From NCBI GenBank assembly GCA_914767715.1, contig OU612070.1:23798025-23858024 (forward strand): 60,000 nt of DNA, read 5' to 3'. Shown here piece after piece: positions 45,801 to 56,291 of the stretch (positions are counted from its first letter, which is position 1; each line of letters starts with the position of its first letter). A program made the position numbers and the translations under genes. The notes beneath the pieces were generated by a model. The model made no database searches. It was not told where the DNA came from and saw nothing but the letters and a program-made list of their open reading frames with translations. The stretch is from Membranipora membranacea (taxonomy: Eukaryota; Bryozoa; Gymnolaemata; Cheilostomatida; Membraniporidae).

Positions 45801-48800
45801 CTCATCAAAAATTTCTTCTGTACATATAAAATCAGGGTCCCACTCTCCCTGATTCCATACAGCTTTTTGTATGGTTTGTGATTTATTTGCCATAAGGCCA
45901 ACGTACCTCTGTACCAGGGCGGTTTACCGAAGTATTGTAATGTATTACTGCCCTCAGATGTTATATTACTCTCGCCCACTGAGACATTATGGAGTTGACA
46001 TCTGTCACCCTCTTGTAAATCTCTGGATATAACTATTGAGTTACAGCTGTTCACTGTGGAGTCAGCAGTCACACATTGGCCCATGCATTCTTTGAGTGAA
46101 GAGGACTGAAATTGATCAAAACCTCCATCATCGCTTTCTATTGTCTGACCAACCCTTGTCATCCAGGGAAACCATATTCCTGAAACAAAAAATAGTTATA
46201 TTAGTATTACTCAAGTAGGAGTCAGATATAAGCCGAAGAAAAATGAGAAAAGAACTGGATTGTCATCATGCCTGAAGTGGAGAGAGTTATCCCCTACTGA
46301 TTACGGGAACTAGGGTCCATGGACTGACACCCTGCCCGCCAGTTATACGGCTAGTCTTTATATCAACAAGACGGAGGGGGATATTTTTACTGCATGTGGG
46401 TTGTGTTAACACACAGTGAACCTCTGGTATTTTGAATCATTTTCCAAAAGGACCTGGCTAGGATGGATGGTGTGCCACTACCTAACCAAATCATAAAGTG
46501 TAAAGGATCCAAACAGCTCCTACTTTACTGTACCTGCAAAACTATGAGGTTATGAGAGGGAGGAGTGCACTTAGCTTTGTTCGAGACCAGAAAGGTACAA
46601 GTAATTACAAAAGTTACCGCTTCCAACCATCGAGCTAGATTTGTTTTATGTTTGACTCTCGATCTCATCAATTAACATCTATCGAGGCTTAATTGTCAGA
46701 AACCCCCTACCCCTCTAATATCTACTGATTTAACTACAATGCAATCTGAAAAATTCAAATCAAACAACTGTTTACAAATCTGCATATATATATATATATA
46801 TACAAATAAGCCAACGTAGTACTGCCAAGGCAATGTAAACTGAAACAAACCTAGCGTTTAATGGGGTTTGCTGTACCAACATTTCCTGTTTTTAAAGAGA
46901 GAGATGACTTTGTACCTCTGGTAGTATCTGTGATATTTGCATTTATGATCTTACAAAACCTGCGTTACCCATAGACTTAATTATTTATTAATAGTTTATT
47001 ATTAAGTCTATGGCGGTACCACATATAACTAGAATGTAGTATGAAGTTACCTGCACACAGAGGCCTGTTAGAATAACTCCATTCTGTTTGTCCTATATCC
47101 GCCGTAGCAGTCTTATTGTTCTCTGTCAGCAGTTCACATGAGTTATCACCGAGTTTGTAGTTAACGGCAGCACAAATAAATGATGTCTTACTCACACATT
47201 GATTTCTACAGTCAGCCTCTGAACTGACTGTAGCTGTTGTAATATCTCCAGAAATCAGTGGTATTAATCTACCTGTGCCGTTTGTCCAATCACATGGCAG
47301 GGACTGTACTAATTGACCTACAAAAAGAAATCCGGAACTAGAGCTAACGCTAAGGATAGGAATTATCTTTACTCAAGAGGAGGAAAGTATTAGCATGAGA
47401 AAAAGTGCCCTATTTTGCACGAGCTTGATATAGTGAAATTCATGGCTGTTTAAAACTTACTCAACCTCACTATTTTATATGGACCCCCACCTTCGTCAAC
47501 AAAAGCTGGTGCCAGCTAACACTAGGTCACCCTCAGTCTGGCTAAACTTAACTCTGTCTGATAGCTACTTCTCTAGGGTAGATACTGAACCATACTTTCA
47601 ACATATTGAACTCATATAATAGTAAGTTCATCCAGAAATCCAGGAACAAGCTAAGTGGAGACATGACCAAATGGTCAAAATTCACACATCAGTAATATCA
47701 CATATAAGATATCATGACAGCTAGCAAGCATCGTACATAGGCAAGTCATACATTAAACAGTTTCATGTCACAATACAGGTAACAGTGCATGCGAACATGA
47801 TGACAATAAAATATCTAAGGTCAGACAAGGTTTGTGTAACAATATAATATACTTAGTACAAATTCTAAACAAATTAGCAACACAACCTGTTCCTGCTCTT
47901 CATAATATTCAACTTTTTACTGTTTGGGGAAAATAAAGTGTTCCACATGGTGCCTTCAGCTTCCTAGTTGCCTTTGGATTTATCTCCAACTGACACGACC
48001 CTACCTACCCAGGCCTGCCTTATATTTGAATAAACCCTACAGCCCTTCCCTACACCTATAACACAATGGTCGTGTAGTTCGAGGCTGATGTTTTACTAGC
48101 TAATCTAAGATTTCAGGGAGAGGGTGGAACAAAAATCTGCGTTACTGAGAGCGACTCAAATGAAGATATCAAACCCGTAGCTTTTGAAACTGGTGAAGGT
48201 TTAGCCCTACGGTGAAAGAACAAGAGAGTGAAGGTGAGTGTATGACCAGTGAGGTGACCATCGATTAATAAGTGACATTAAATCCTTGTCATCCAGGGAA
48301 ACCATATTCCTGCAGAAGAACAATTAGTACTAGTAAAGTATTAGCCAAAGTAAAAAGTGTTATAATAACTGGATTGTCATCATCCCTGAAGCGGTGAGAG
48401 ACACTGAGAGTTATCCCCTACTGATTACGGGAACTAGGATCCATGGACTGACACCCTGCCCACCAGCTATACGGCTAGTCTTTATATCAACAAGACGGAG
48501 GGGGATCTTTTTACTGCATGTGGGTCGTGTTAACATACAGAAAACCTCTGCTATTTTGAGTCATTTTCCATAAGGACCTCGCTAGGATGAATGGTGTGCC
48601 ACTACCTAACCAAATCATAAAGTGTAAAGGATCCAAACAACTCCTACTTTACTGTACCTGCAAAACTATGAGGTTATGAGAGGGAGGAGTGCACTTAGCT
48701 TCGAGACCAGAAAGATACAAGTAATTACAAAAGTGACCGCTTCCAACCATCGGGCTAGATTTTTTTTATGTTTGACTCTCGATCTAATCAATTAACATCT

Positions 48801-50797
48801 ATCGAGGCTTAATTGTCAGAAACCCCCTCCCTCTCTCATATCTACTGATTTAACTACAATGCAATCTGAAAAATTCAAATCAAATCAAATTTACAAATCT
48901 GCATATATATATATATACAAATAAGCCAACGTAGTACTGCCAAGGCAATGTAAACTGAAACAAGCCTAGTGTTTAATGGGGTTTGCTGTACCAACATTTC
49001 CTGTTTTTAAAGAGAGAGATGACTTTGTACCTCTGGTAGTATCTGAGATATTTGCATTTATGATCTTACAAAACCTGTGTTACCAATAGACTTAATTATT
49101 TATTAATAGTTTATTATTAAGTCTATGGCGGTACCACATATAACTAGAATGGAGTATGAAGTTACCTGCACACAGAGGCCTGTTAGAATAACTCCATTCT
49201 GTTTGTCCTATATCCGCCGTAGCAGTCTTATTGTTCTCTGTCAGCAGTTCACATGAGTTATCACGGGGTTTGTAGTTGACGGCAGCACAGATAAATGATG
49301 TCTTAATCACACATTGATTTCTACAGTCAGCCTCTGAACTGACTGTAGCTGTTGTAATATCTCCAGAAATCAGTGGTATTAATCTACCTGTGCCGTTTGT
49401 CCAATCACATGGCAGGGACTGTACTAATTGTCCTACAAAAAGAAATCAGGAACTAGAGCTAACGCTCATGATAGGAATTATCTTTACTCAAGAGGAGGAA
49501 AGTATTAGCATGAGAAAAAGCGCTCAATTTTGCTTGAAATAGTTCATGGCTATCTAACACTTACTCGACCTCATTATCTGTTATGAACTCCCACCTTAGT
49601 CAACAAACACTGGTGCCAGCTAACACTAGGTCACCCTCAGTCTAGCTAAACTTAACTCTGTCTGATTATTAATTCTCTAGGGTAGAGTCTAAGCTATACT
49701 TTCACCTTATTGAACTCAAACAGTAGTGAGTTCATCCCGAAAACCAGGAACAAGCTAAGTGGAGAAATGACCAAATGGTCAAAATTCACATATCAGTAAT
49801 ATCACATATAAGATATCATGACAGCTAGCGAGCATCGTACATAGGTAAGTCATACATTAAACAGTTTCATGTCACAATACAGGTAACAGTGCATGCGAAC
49901 ATGATGACAATAAAATATCTAAGGTCAGCCAAGATTTGTGTAACAATATAATATACTTAGTACAAATTCTAAACAAAGTAGCAACACAACCTGTTCCTGC
50001 TCTTCATAATATTCCACCTTTTACTGTTTGGGGAAAATAAAGTTTTCCACATGGTGCCTTCAGCTTCCTAGTTGCCTTTGGATTTATCTCCAACTGACAC
50101 GACCCTACCTACCCAGGCCTGCCTTATATTTGAATAAACCTTACAGCCCTTCCCTACACCTTTAACACAATGGTCGTGTAGTTCGAGGCTGATGTTTTAC
50201 TGGCTAATCTAAGATTTCAGGGAGAGGGCGGAACAAAAATCTGGTTACTGAGAGCGACTCAAATTAAGATATCAAAACCCGTAGCTTTTGAAAGTGGTGA
50301 AGGTTTAGCCCTACGGTGAAAGAACAAGAGAGTGAAGGTGAGTGTATGACCAGTGAGGTGACTATCGATTAATAAGTGACATTAAATTAGCCTCATTGGT
50401 GCAACTCCCACGCAAAGACAGTTAGGGGTTGCTGGTGGCTCAGCTGGTTAGAGCGCCGGACTTCAACACGCAAGTGTTGAAGGTCGTGGGTTCGAATCCC
50501 ACTGCAGTCCATGTTCTACTGGGGATTGGTTGGTCCCCCAGGTGTGCTCCGACCTGCCTGCAAACAGAGAGCAAATTGGCGCAGATATTGCGGCCTCGCC
50601 AATAAGGCAATAATATTTCGCCGCCCGTGCCTCGGGATGGGCGAGTGATAAGATAAGATTTTAATCAACCTTTTTAATCAAGCTATGGCCTAGAGAGTTC
50701 AGGGCATATTATATGAGTGGACAGAATGGAGTAACTCACCAACAGTAGACAGCACGATAAGAGACACCAGCTGGAAGAGAACTGTAACATCCAACAT
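33363..50797 (-). CDS. Receptor-type protein tyrosine phosphatase, PAN/FN3-like ectodomain, D1 + degenerate D2
   Basis: A single-pass surface receptor that should dephosphorylate phosphotyrosine through cytoplasmic domain D1. Coding exons (minus): 50797-50740, 49432-49166, 47317-47051, 46179-45907, 45521-45036, 44705-44388, 43994-43903, 43167-42954, 42472-42319, 41861-41761, 41723-41619, 41318-41014, 40477-40393, 40106-40030, 39717-39681, 39368-39271, 38862-38731, 38386-38247, 37991-37844, 37287-37180, 36882-36741, 36391-36318, 35958-35836, 35458-about 35290 (3' end unresolved), 35062 or 35075-34915, 34810-34674, 34183-34048 and 33434-33363. Phases chain throughout except at the one D2 junction noted. 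Total about 1,490 residues. Starts MLDVTVLFQLVSLIVLSTV (signal peptide); ends in YSNY before TGA at 33365-33363, as many RPTPs do. It is flanked 5' by a tandem paralogue (56292-59830) lacking the phosphatase. Ligand unknown. Confidence 0.92.
37180..40477 (-). other. Catalytic phosphatase domain D1 of the receptor
   Basis: Eight exons. Motifs in order: RNRFRNIIP and FDQNRVKLP, SDYINASHIT, ASQ|GPLPHTLEDFWRMI, KCEPYWP, the WPD-loop region YHYTEWYDKNVP, the P-loop HCSAGVGRTGTY (catalytic Cys and Arg both present, codons split across 38247/37991), and a Q-loop-like VQYAFLYEVL. The loop Asp is kept but the Pro of WPD is Tyr. All other key residues are in place, so I expect activity. The juxtamembrane wedge (VSDLHRYIQQEKAENPGKSF) is in the preceding exon 41318-41014. 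Confidence 0.9.
42319..42472 (-). other. Transmembrane exon of the receptor phosphatase
   Basis: Encodes a hydrophobic span AAAIVVPIIFLLLIGVAIGL followed by the stop-transfer cluster MRRKRAGR. Its paralogue at 57540-57387 has the same length (154 bp) and layout. Phase 1 in, phase 2 out. Confidence 0.9.
43503..43557 (-). pseudogene. Partial duplicate of the FN3 exon 43994-43903
   Basis: Reads ITENGDGTVSAILSNHNM followed by the same donor (ATG|GTAAGGG) as the functional exon at 43903, but the first third and the acceptor are missing. Flanking intron sequence (agcatcttcc..., gcagcatgactatttt) is duplicated as well, so a few hundred bases were copied in tandem. It is probably not spliced. Confidence 0.75.
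46154..50387. repeat. About 2.1-kb tandem duplication containing a PAN exon
   Basis: Units 46154-48283 and 48284-50387 align end to end in the same orientation, introns included, with a few small indels (for example different TA-run lengths at about 46785 and 48903). Each carries one complete 89-codon PAN exon; the two copies differ at only about three residues (SKTS/IKTS, YKLGD/YKPRD). The junction cuts inside the third PAN-like exon, leaving a 26-base remnant at 48284-48309. The duplication must be recent. Confidence 0.92.
48284..48309 (-). pseudogene. Truncated PAN-exon remnant at the duplication junction
   Basis: Acceptor CTGCAG and the first 26 bases of the exon at 46179 are repeated here, reading GIWFPWMTR, then run into unrelated sequence with a TAA within two codons. 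No donor follows. If spliced in it would truncate the receptor, so it should be skipped. Confidence 0.85.
50427..50665 (+). mobile_element. tRNA-derived SINE (family 1), well-preserved head
   Basis: The A box TGGCTCAGCTGG (50436-50447) and perfect B box GGTTCGAATCC (50489-50499) are spaced as in a tRNA with a long variable arm; an ACTTCAACAC hairpin lies between them. The acceptor ends do not pair, so this is not a working tRNA gene. The unique body (CCCCAGGTGTGCTCCGACCT, GCGGCCTCGCC, TTTCGCCGCC) recurs at 21570-21830. It sits in the first intron of the receptor phosphatase, opposite to the gene. Confidence 0.82.
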
Positions 50798-51795
50798 GGT
50801 AGTTGGTGACTTAAGATGTCATGAGTAGAAAGGCGAAACTATCCTCCGATTAAAGTTTGAGCTGTGAGTATTTTAGTGCTGTGTTGGTGTAGAAAACTTC
50901 CTCTACATATGCTAGCTGCTTCATGAGGAATAAATACAGTAGCACAGACTCAAATTGAAAGTTTATCGCATCACAGATGTATAAGTTTGGTTGGTGTAAT
51001 TAGTAAATTATTACATAACAGGTTTGGAATGAAGTTAAATTATACGCCCAGTTCAGTATGACGCACCTTACTTCCCTGTTCGAGCTCAACAAACATGTGC
51101 CTGATTATTACTGGACACGCTATATACTTATGCTGTGTCAAAGACACTCATACACTTGTAGCTTGTATAAACCAATGGCCTTCACTTTATAAACTACTTT
51201 GTATAAACCCACTTGCTAACAATGCCACAAGTGAATAGCGGGACAAGTCCTTTGTGGAATGAATAGAAAGAGCTTAGCGTGATGTCTAATGTAAATAACT
51301 TGTTATTATGCCAGTGTATGAGAGAATTCACTTTCAATCTCCCATTGTAAAATGAGCTTTCGAATGTACTAAGCTGACATGCATCCTCTTAGAGTAAAAT
51401 TAATTTTTTATGTTGGGTTTGACAAGGTACTGCAACGACAATATCATCATCATATTGATAGCCTTATACTAGCATTGCTTCGATATATAATTTCAGTCAC
51501 CTACGATACATAGATTTTGCCTTTGTTATATTGGAACATGATGATGATGTAACATGTCCAGTGATCTGATAATTAGGAAATGGGTGATAAGACAATCATT
51601 CTAGGTCTTCAGTGGTACTGAGTGCTACGTTAAAATATTTCAAATTTTGTAAAAAATTGGAAAATTTTGTGTAATCTTTGTGGAAGGTCGCAATATCCTG
51701 ATATTTCCAAATACAATTTTAACCTTCACAACAGACAATTTGCAAGATTATTTGGTGCTAAGCTGGCGTAAATACTCATGTATACCTTTATTGCC

Positions 51796-52155
51796 CATAC
51801 TGACTCTCGTGATCTGACTGGGCATGTAGATCACTGATAAACTAGGCTATCATCACCACAAAGCAGGTGTCGTAAGGCTAGGTATGCATCATGCGTGACT
51901 TGAATATGCGCATGTGCAAGAACAATGAGTTTAGTTTGGGTTCTGATTGCAACTTTGGAAAGGGGATATGAGATATCCCCTACATAAACTGTCAATCAAA
52001 ATCAGCTAATAATGGAGAGGATAACTATTAATAACAAATCCGCACGCTTTGGGGAGTTTGTCACCAGAGCAGGTAGCCAATCAGATGGCTTCGGAATTCT
52101 GAGACTCAATTTTGCAGAGATCAGCTCATGCCCAGAGCTGAGCATGCGCAGAATG
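51796..52155. mobile_element. Non-autonomous DNA transposon (360 bp), 9-bp target duplication
   Basis: Begins CATACTGACTC and ends GCGCAGAATG. It is flanked by an exact 9-bp direct repeat TTTATTGCC at 51787-51795 and 52156-52164. A second copy (54162-54525) has different flanks. Termini are weakly inverted (CATACTG versus CATTCTG). No coding capacity. A 9-bp duplication fits Mutator-like elements. It lies about 1 kb upstream of the receptor phosphatase start. Confidence 0.88.
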
Positions 52156-53816
52156 TTTATTGCCTGAAAAAGCAATGCTTCCATCAAAAAGGAGAATTCA
52201 ACATATCAGTCTAACTTTAAAATTAAATACTTCATATCAGTACTGAAGAGATCACCTATGGAGAGATATGATATAATTTTTGTATTTATGAACTCTTAAT
52301 AATGGGCTTGTTGGCTGCACAAACACAAGAACAGATGATAAAATATAAAAAACTGGTATTGAATCATACTTTAGGCATAGGCAATGCAACTTGAGGTGCA
52401 TGACAGAGTGCATTTGTGTGGGCAACTACAAAACATTTCGCTCGTATTGTGCATTATGACATAGAGAGATTGGATAAAATTATTTTGTAATTTTGAATAT
52501 AATTAGGTGTTGTTACCAAGGCGGTATTCAGGAAGCTCAGCACTGGAGTATGGAACTTGGACAACTTGTTGTTTAGTTCCTTGTTGGCAATTGCTGATCT
52601 CAGATATTAATACATGAATATCACCAAACAGCTTGTATCAACTCTACTATTTCCCCAAAAAGTCTTCTAAGCTGATAATAACATATTACAATTATAAGCA
52701 TTCTGACAGCAAGGGCAACTCCTAATACTATTGATACTAATGTCTTTTATTAGTCATAACATGTAGCATAGGGTCTTCCCGAAATAAATAACCTGTCTTT
52801 TCTGCGTGTGGCTTGCATCACGTTGGATCTCCTCATCCATTTAACCGAAGCGACCTAAATAAGCTAATATCCAATGATAAAAATATGATTTTTCCTCTGG
52901 TGCGCAATGCCACCAGATCCAAAAATTGCCCGTCATGGGTGCTTCAGAGGTGTCATGTAAACATTATGCAGTTAATAGTGAACCATAGTATCTGTGCCAC
53001 ATCGTCCTAAAAAATCCTCTTCAATGACGATTATCCTACCTTTTATCAAAATAGCTCAACGCCATGACATGATGTCAGGCTGAAACCAATATTTTCAAAA
53101 TCAGTGTTCGATTAGCTTTCCATCGATATATAAAATGTCAAAATCGGACAACGTTGGTATCATAACCTTAAACTGATGTCGGAAATCCCAAAAAGCATCC
53201 CAATCCCAAGCCCTTACACGACAGTACATACTCGACGGGGGCTGTCGGGCGGGAGCAAAAGTCTGGAGGCTCAGAATAGTACATACTAAATAAGAATTAG
53301 CGATTACATCACAATTACAGAATGTGTGAGTTAAACGACCTGACTAAGTTTATTCAGACAGAGTTTAAATTTATCAGCAACTATTTCCATAGTCTCACTA
53401 AGATCCTCAAACTATCTAGTCTCTTTCCCTCGAATAAAAAAAAAACACTTCCAGCAGGGTGTTCAGCTTCAAGCTGTAATAGTTGTACGATTATAGCTTT
53501 ATATGAATTATCTTCCCTTTGCTCATGGAAAGGCAACTAAGACTTCCAATGCTTTCTTCGATACTTTAGTTAATAATTAGATAGCTAATGAAAGTGTTTG
53601 TCAGTTGTAGTTCAAATCTTGAAATCATTTTGCTCTAAAGTCATCAATCGGTAAAAGGATACGACAGTATGCTGTAGTAGCGTATGTCACAATTATCAAC
53701 TGTCATGGATGTGATAAGCTGCTGCTGACAAGGTGCAACGCAATAATCTTCAACAAATTTTCTCTTTCAAATTTCAACAAGTATATCTATATAAGTAAGT
53801 TGGGATTGCTTACCCA

Positions 53817-53880
53817 CAGCTATATGACCACCTTATATATTGTCCCAGGTGAATTTGCTTTTCATCGCATCTGCAGGTTA
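53817..53880 (-). pseudogene. Relic of a phosphatase D1 exon (homologue of 40106-40030)
   Basis: Sequence and flanking intron (GTTGGGATTGC...) match the functional exon that encodes AMESEFTSDYINASHIT. Here it reads AMKSKFTWDNI followed by an in-frame TAA, and the donor has decayed. Same strand as, and downstream of, the phosphatase-less paralogue, so it is probably that gene's lost catalytic region. Confidence 0.65.
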
Positions 53881-54161
53881 CTCAACGTTTTCCCCTTTTA
53901 CAACATAGTCATCGTTGTCTTTTTATTTCTTTAATCGTTCAAGGCAGCCTAGAGCAGATCTGAAATTACGGAAAGTAGTTAATTATCTTTATAAAAAAAA
54001 AGGGAGTTTTGTGTTACTCAGAGGCGTCCTGAAGACCTGCGAGCAGGGAAACGTCCTTATTCTCTTCTTTTTCTTTGCCTATTTTATTGTCCAGTAGAAG
54101 CAGAATGGCCTTCAAATGCATTTGGAATCCATCTGAACTAAACTGGTTAACAATGTGACTT

Positions 54162-54525
54162 CATACTGACTCTCGTGATCTGACTGGGCATGTAGATCTC
54201 TGATAAACTAGGCTATCATTACCACAAAGCAGGTGTCATAAGGCTAAGTATGCATCATGCGTGACTTGAATTTGCGCATGTGCAAGAACAATGAGTTTAG
54301 TTTGGGTTCTGATTGCAACTTTGGAAAGGGGAAATGAGATATCCCCTGCATAAACTGTCAATCAAAATCAGCTAATAATGACAAGAGAGGATAACTACTA
54401 ATAACAAATCCGCACGCTTTTGGGAGTATGTCACCAGAGCAGGTAGCCAATCAGATGGCTTCGGAATTCCGAGACTCAATTTTGCAGAGATCAGCTCATG
54501 CCCAGAGCTGAGCATGCGCAGAATG
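54162..54525. mobile_element. Second copy of the 9-bp-TSD element (364 bp)
   Basis: Nearly identical to 51796-52155, with a 4-base indel accounting for the length difference. Flanked by its own exact 9-bp repeat ATGTGACTT at 54153-54161 and 54526-54534. Different target duplications show two independent insertions rather than a segmental duplication. Confidence 0.88.
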
Positions 54526-54676
54526 ATGTGACTTAGTCAAATTTGTCTATTTTTCGACAAAATTTACATGTGTATACTTTTTAGTTTCCTCTGACCAGTG
54601 GACAGAACTAAAGAACATCAGTCTGCTTGCAGAGAACCAAGAAAATGTTTAAGTTTAAGAAGAAACAAGTAAAACA

Positions 54677-54755
54677 TTCTTCTTCTTTCCCACCATTATT
54701 GTTTTGTTGAGAATTGACCTTGCCTATTAATTCAAAGTGATTATAAGGAGTCCAC
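54677..54755 (-). pseudogene. Probable relic of the juxtamembrane exon (homologue of 41861-41761)
   Basis: Plus-strand CACCATTATTGTTTTGTTGA...TTAATTCA resembles CACTATTGTTGTTGAATGAA...CTAATTCA of the functional exon, and both are preceded by ATTCTTCTT. Several small indels disrupt the frame. It lies in the expected order relative to the D1 relic. Weaker than the D1 relic. Confidence 0.45.
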
Positions 54756-55081
54756 TTTTAACCTCTATGTCCAAAAGATATTTTACGTCGAACAATCCAG
54801 CAGTTGCGATTCTGAAGAAACTTTGGTCATTTCACGTCATCTTGAATTATTAAAATAGCCATCAACCAACACAATGACTAAAAATAGCTCATTTGATAAC
54901 AAAAAAACTTCAACTAAACCATCACTCTTATAAAATATTCTTAAGGTATCGCATAAAAAATGAGATAATAAAATAATTATAAATTGTAATCTAAGGATGA
55001 TGAGAGCAGTTAGAAAAAACGTAGATGCCGATGTCAATTGGCACTGAATATGACCTATCAACAAAAGTCTACTGAAAGTTT

Positions 55082-55363
55082 ATCAGGTTAGCCTAGTGGT
55101 TATCCGGTTGGATCATCTATCTGATGACCGGGGTTCAACTCCTGCGCATGTCCACTGGGGTTACCTGAGAAGTCAAGTTTGGTGAGGTGATCCAATGAGT
55201 GACAGTGCTTTATGCGATGTAGTTACTCATGAGTCAGGGTAGGCTATAGAGTGCTTGGACCTAGTGACCGGGTGGTAATGATGTTGTGTTCACTGCTTAG
55301 AAGTACCTACTGCGGCTTACATTAAGCGGTATATAAATGAACTCGTCATCATTATTATTTCTT
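55082..55363 (+). mobile_element. tRNA-derived SINE (family 2)
   Basis: A box TAGCCTAGTGG (55089-55099), near-consensus B box GGTTCAACTCC (55132-55142), a body of about 200 bases and a tail AAGCGGTATATAAATGAAC...ATTATTATT, the tail type shared by many animal SINEs with their partner LINEs. Flanked by a 7-bp repeat AAAGTTT (55075-55081 and 55364-55370). Unrelated to family 1 outside the tRNA boxes. Confidence 0.8.
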
Positions 55364-56291
55364 AAAGTTTGAACAGGGCCTGAATCTGATCTGGCTGAGA
55401 GGTGGTTGCTTGTGGCGGGTGAAATTTTTTCCAGTGAGGTTGACAATCAATCTAATACCTCACTATCAGCCTGATCCATACCATTAACCCTAGCCGACCT
55501 GGAATCGAATAATGGACGATGACTTGCCATATTGCCTAATACCTTCAAAATTGAAGTTGGCGATTACTCTTCATAACATAACATATATGGCTAGTAATAA
55601 ATTTGACATATTTGCAAAACAATGCATCATTCATCTGTTCGAACTTTATAAGGAACAACTATTTGGTATAATATTGTCTTTACTTACCCAAAGAAAAGAC
55701 AACTCATAAAATCTCATTATTTGTTTATTTTGATATCGTAAAAACTTTATAAAAAGGTTTCAAATTTGCACAGTGATGTAAGTTTCGCAGTGGAAAACTT
55801 CTGGTATACATTTGTATTTGATTTGAACATAGCCTAAGGGTTGAAGAACAACCAACCCAACCAATCTTGGAAAACAAAGAAAATGAAATTTTGTGTTTGC
55901 GGTGAAAATATTATAATTATTATTCAGTTGCATGTTGTATTACAAACTTGTAATCAAAACAAGTGGGAGAAGGTATAATTTCCTGTAAATAAATGATTCT
56001 TTCCGATTTACCCCCATACTGACACAGTTTCGCAAATAAATTATGGCGTTATGATACTAATGGCCAACATCACACGATTGATCAAGCGATCTGTAAAAAA
56101 ACTAATCCACTGCTTAGGACCAACTAAGATCATTTTAATATACATTTGATATAAATGCCATTGGAGGATGAAAATGGACGGAGTATGAATGATATAATTT
56201 TGTAAACTCATGGATTTTTGGAGATATAGATGTTCTAGCGCTGGCATGCAAACATCTCATGTTGAAGGTTTCTTAATAATGTTCCTGCTAA

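Larger units (their letters stand above)
42954..50797 (-). other. Ectodomain-coding part of the receptor phosphatase
   Basis: Order from the N-terminus: signal peptide (exon 50797-50740). Two nearly identical PAN/Apple-like exons of 89 codons (49432-49166 and 47317-47051) with the cysteine pattern CRNQCV...FICAAVNY...SCEL. A third, different PAN-like exon (46179-45907) with ECMGQC and RCQLHNV. A 162-codon module (45521-45036) that I do not recognise. An FN3-like exon of 106 codons (44705-44388, GAVLYRIICSTDQ...LYAKVEVLRN). A second FN3-like module split over 43994-43903 and 43167-42954 (YEFKMFLTLADGYEMLYWS). All module boundaries are phase 1 except the internal FN3 intron (phase 0), a classic exon-shuffling layout. 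Confidence 0.8.
50798..56291. other. Spacer between the two receptor genes
   Basis: No intact gene supported. It contains the receptor phosphatase promoter and 5' UTR (left end), two copies of a 9-bp-TSD element (51796-52155, 54162-54525), a SINE (55082-55363) and relics of phosphatase exons (53817-53880, about 54677-54755). The stretch 52170-53800 shows nothing I can name. Confidence 0.6.

Noticed and set aside
48241-48320. A fourth PAN exon in the receptor phosphatase
   Set aside because: Only the first 26 bases are present, followed by a stop; it is a duplication-junction remnant.
50436-50499. Functional tRNA gene
   Set aside because: A and B boxes are good, but the acceptor stem does not pair and a repeated SINE body follows.
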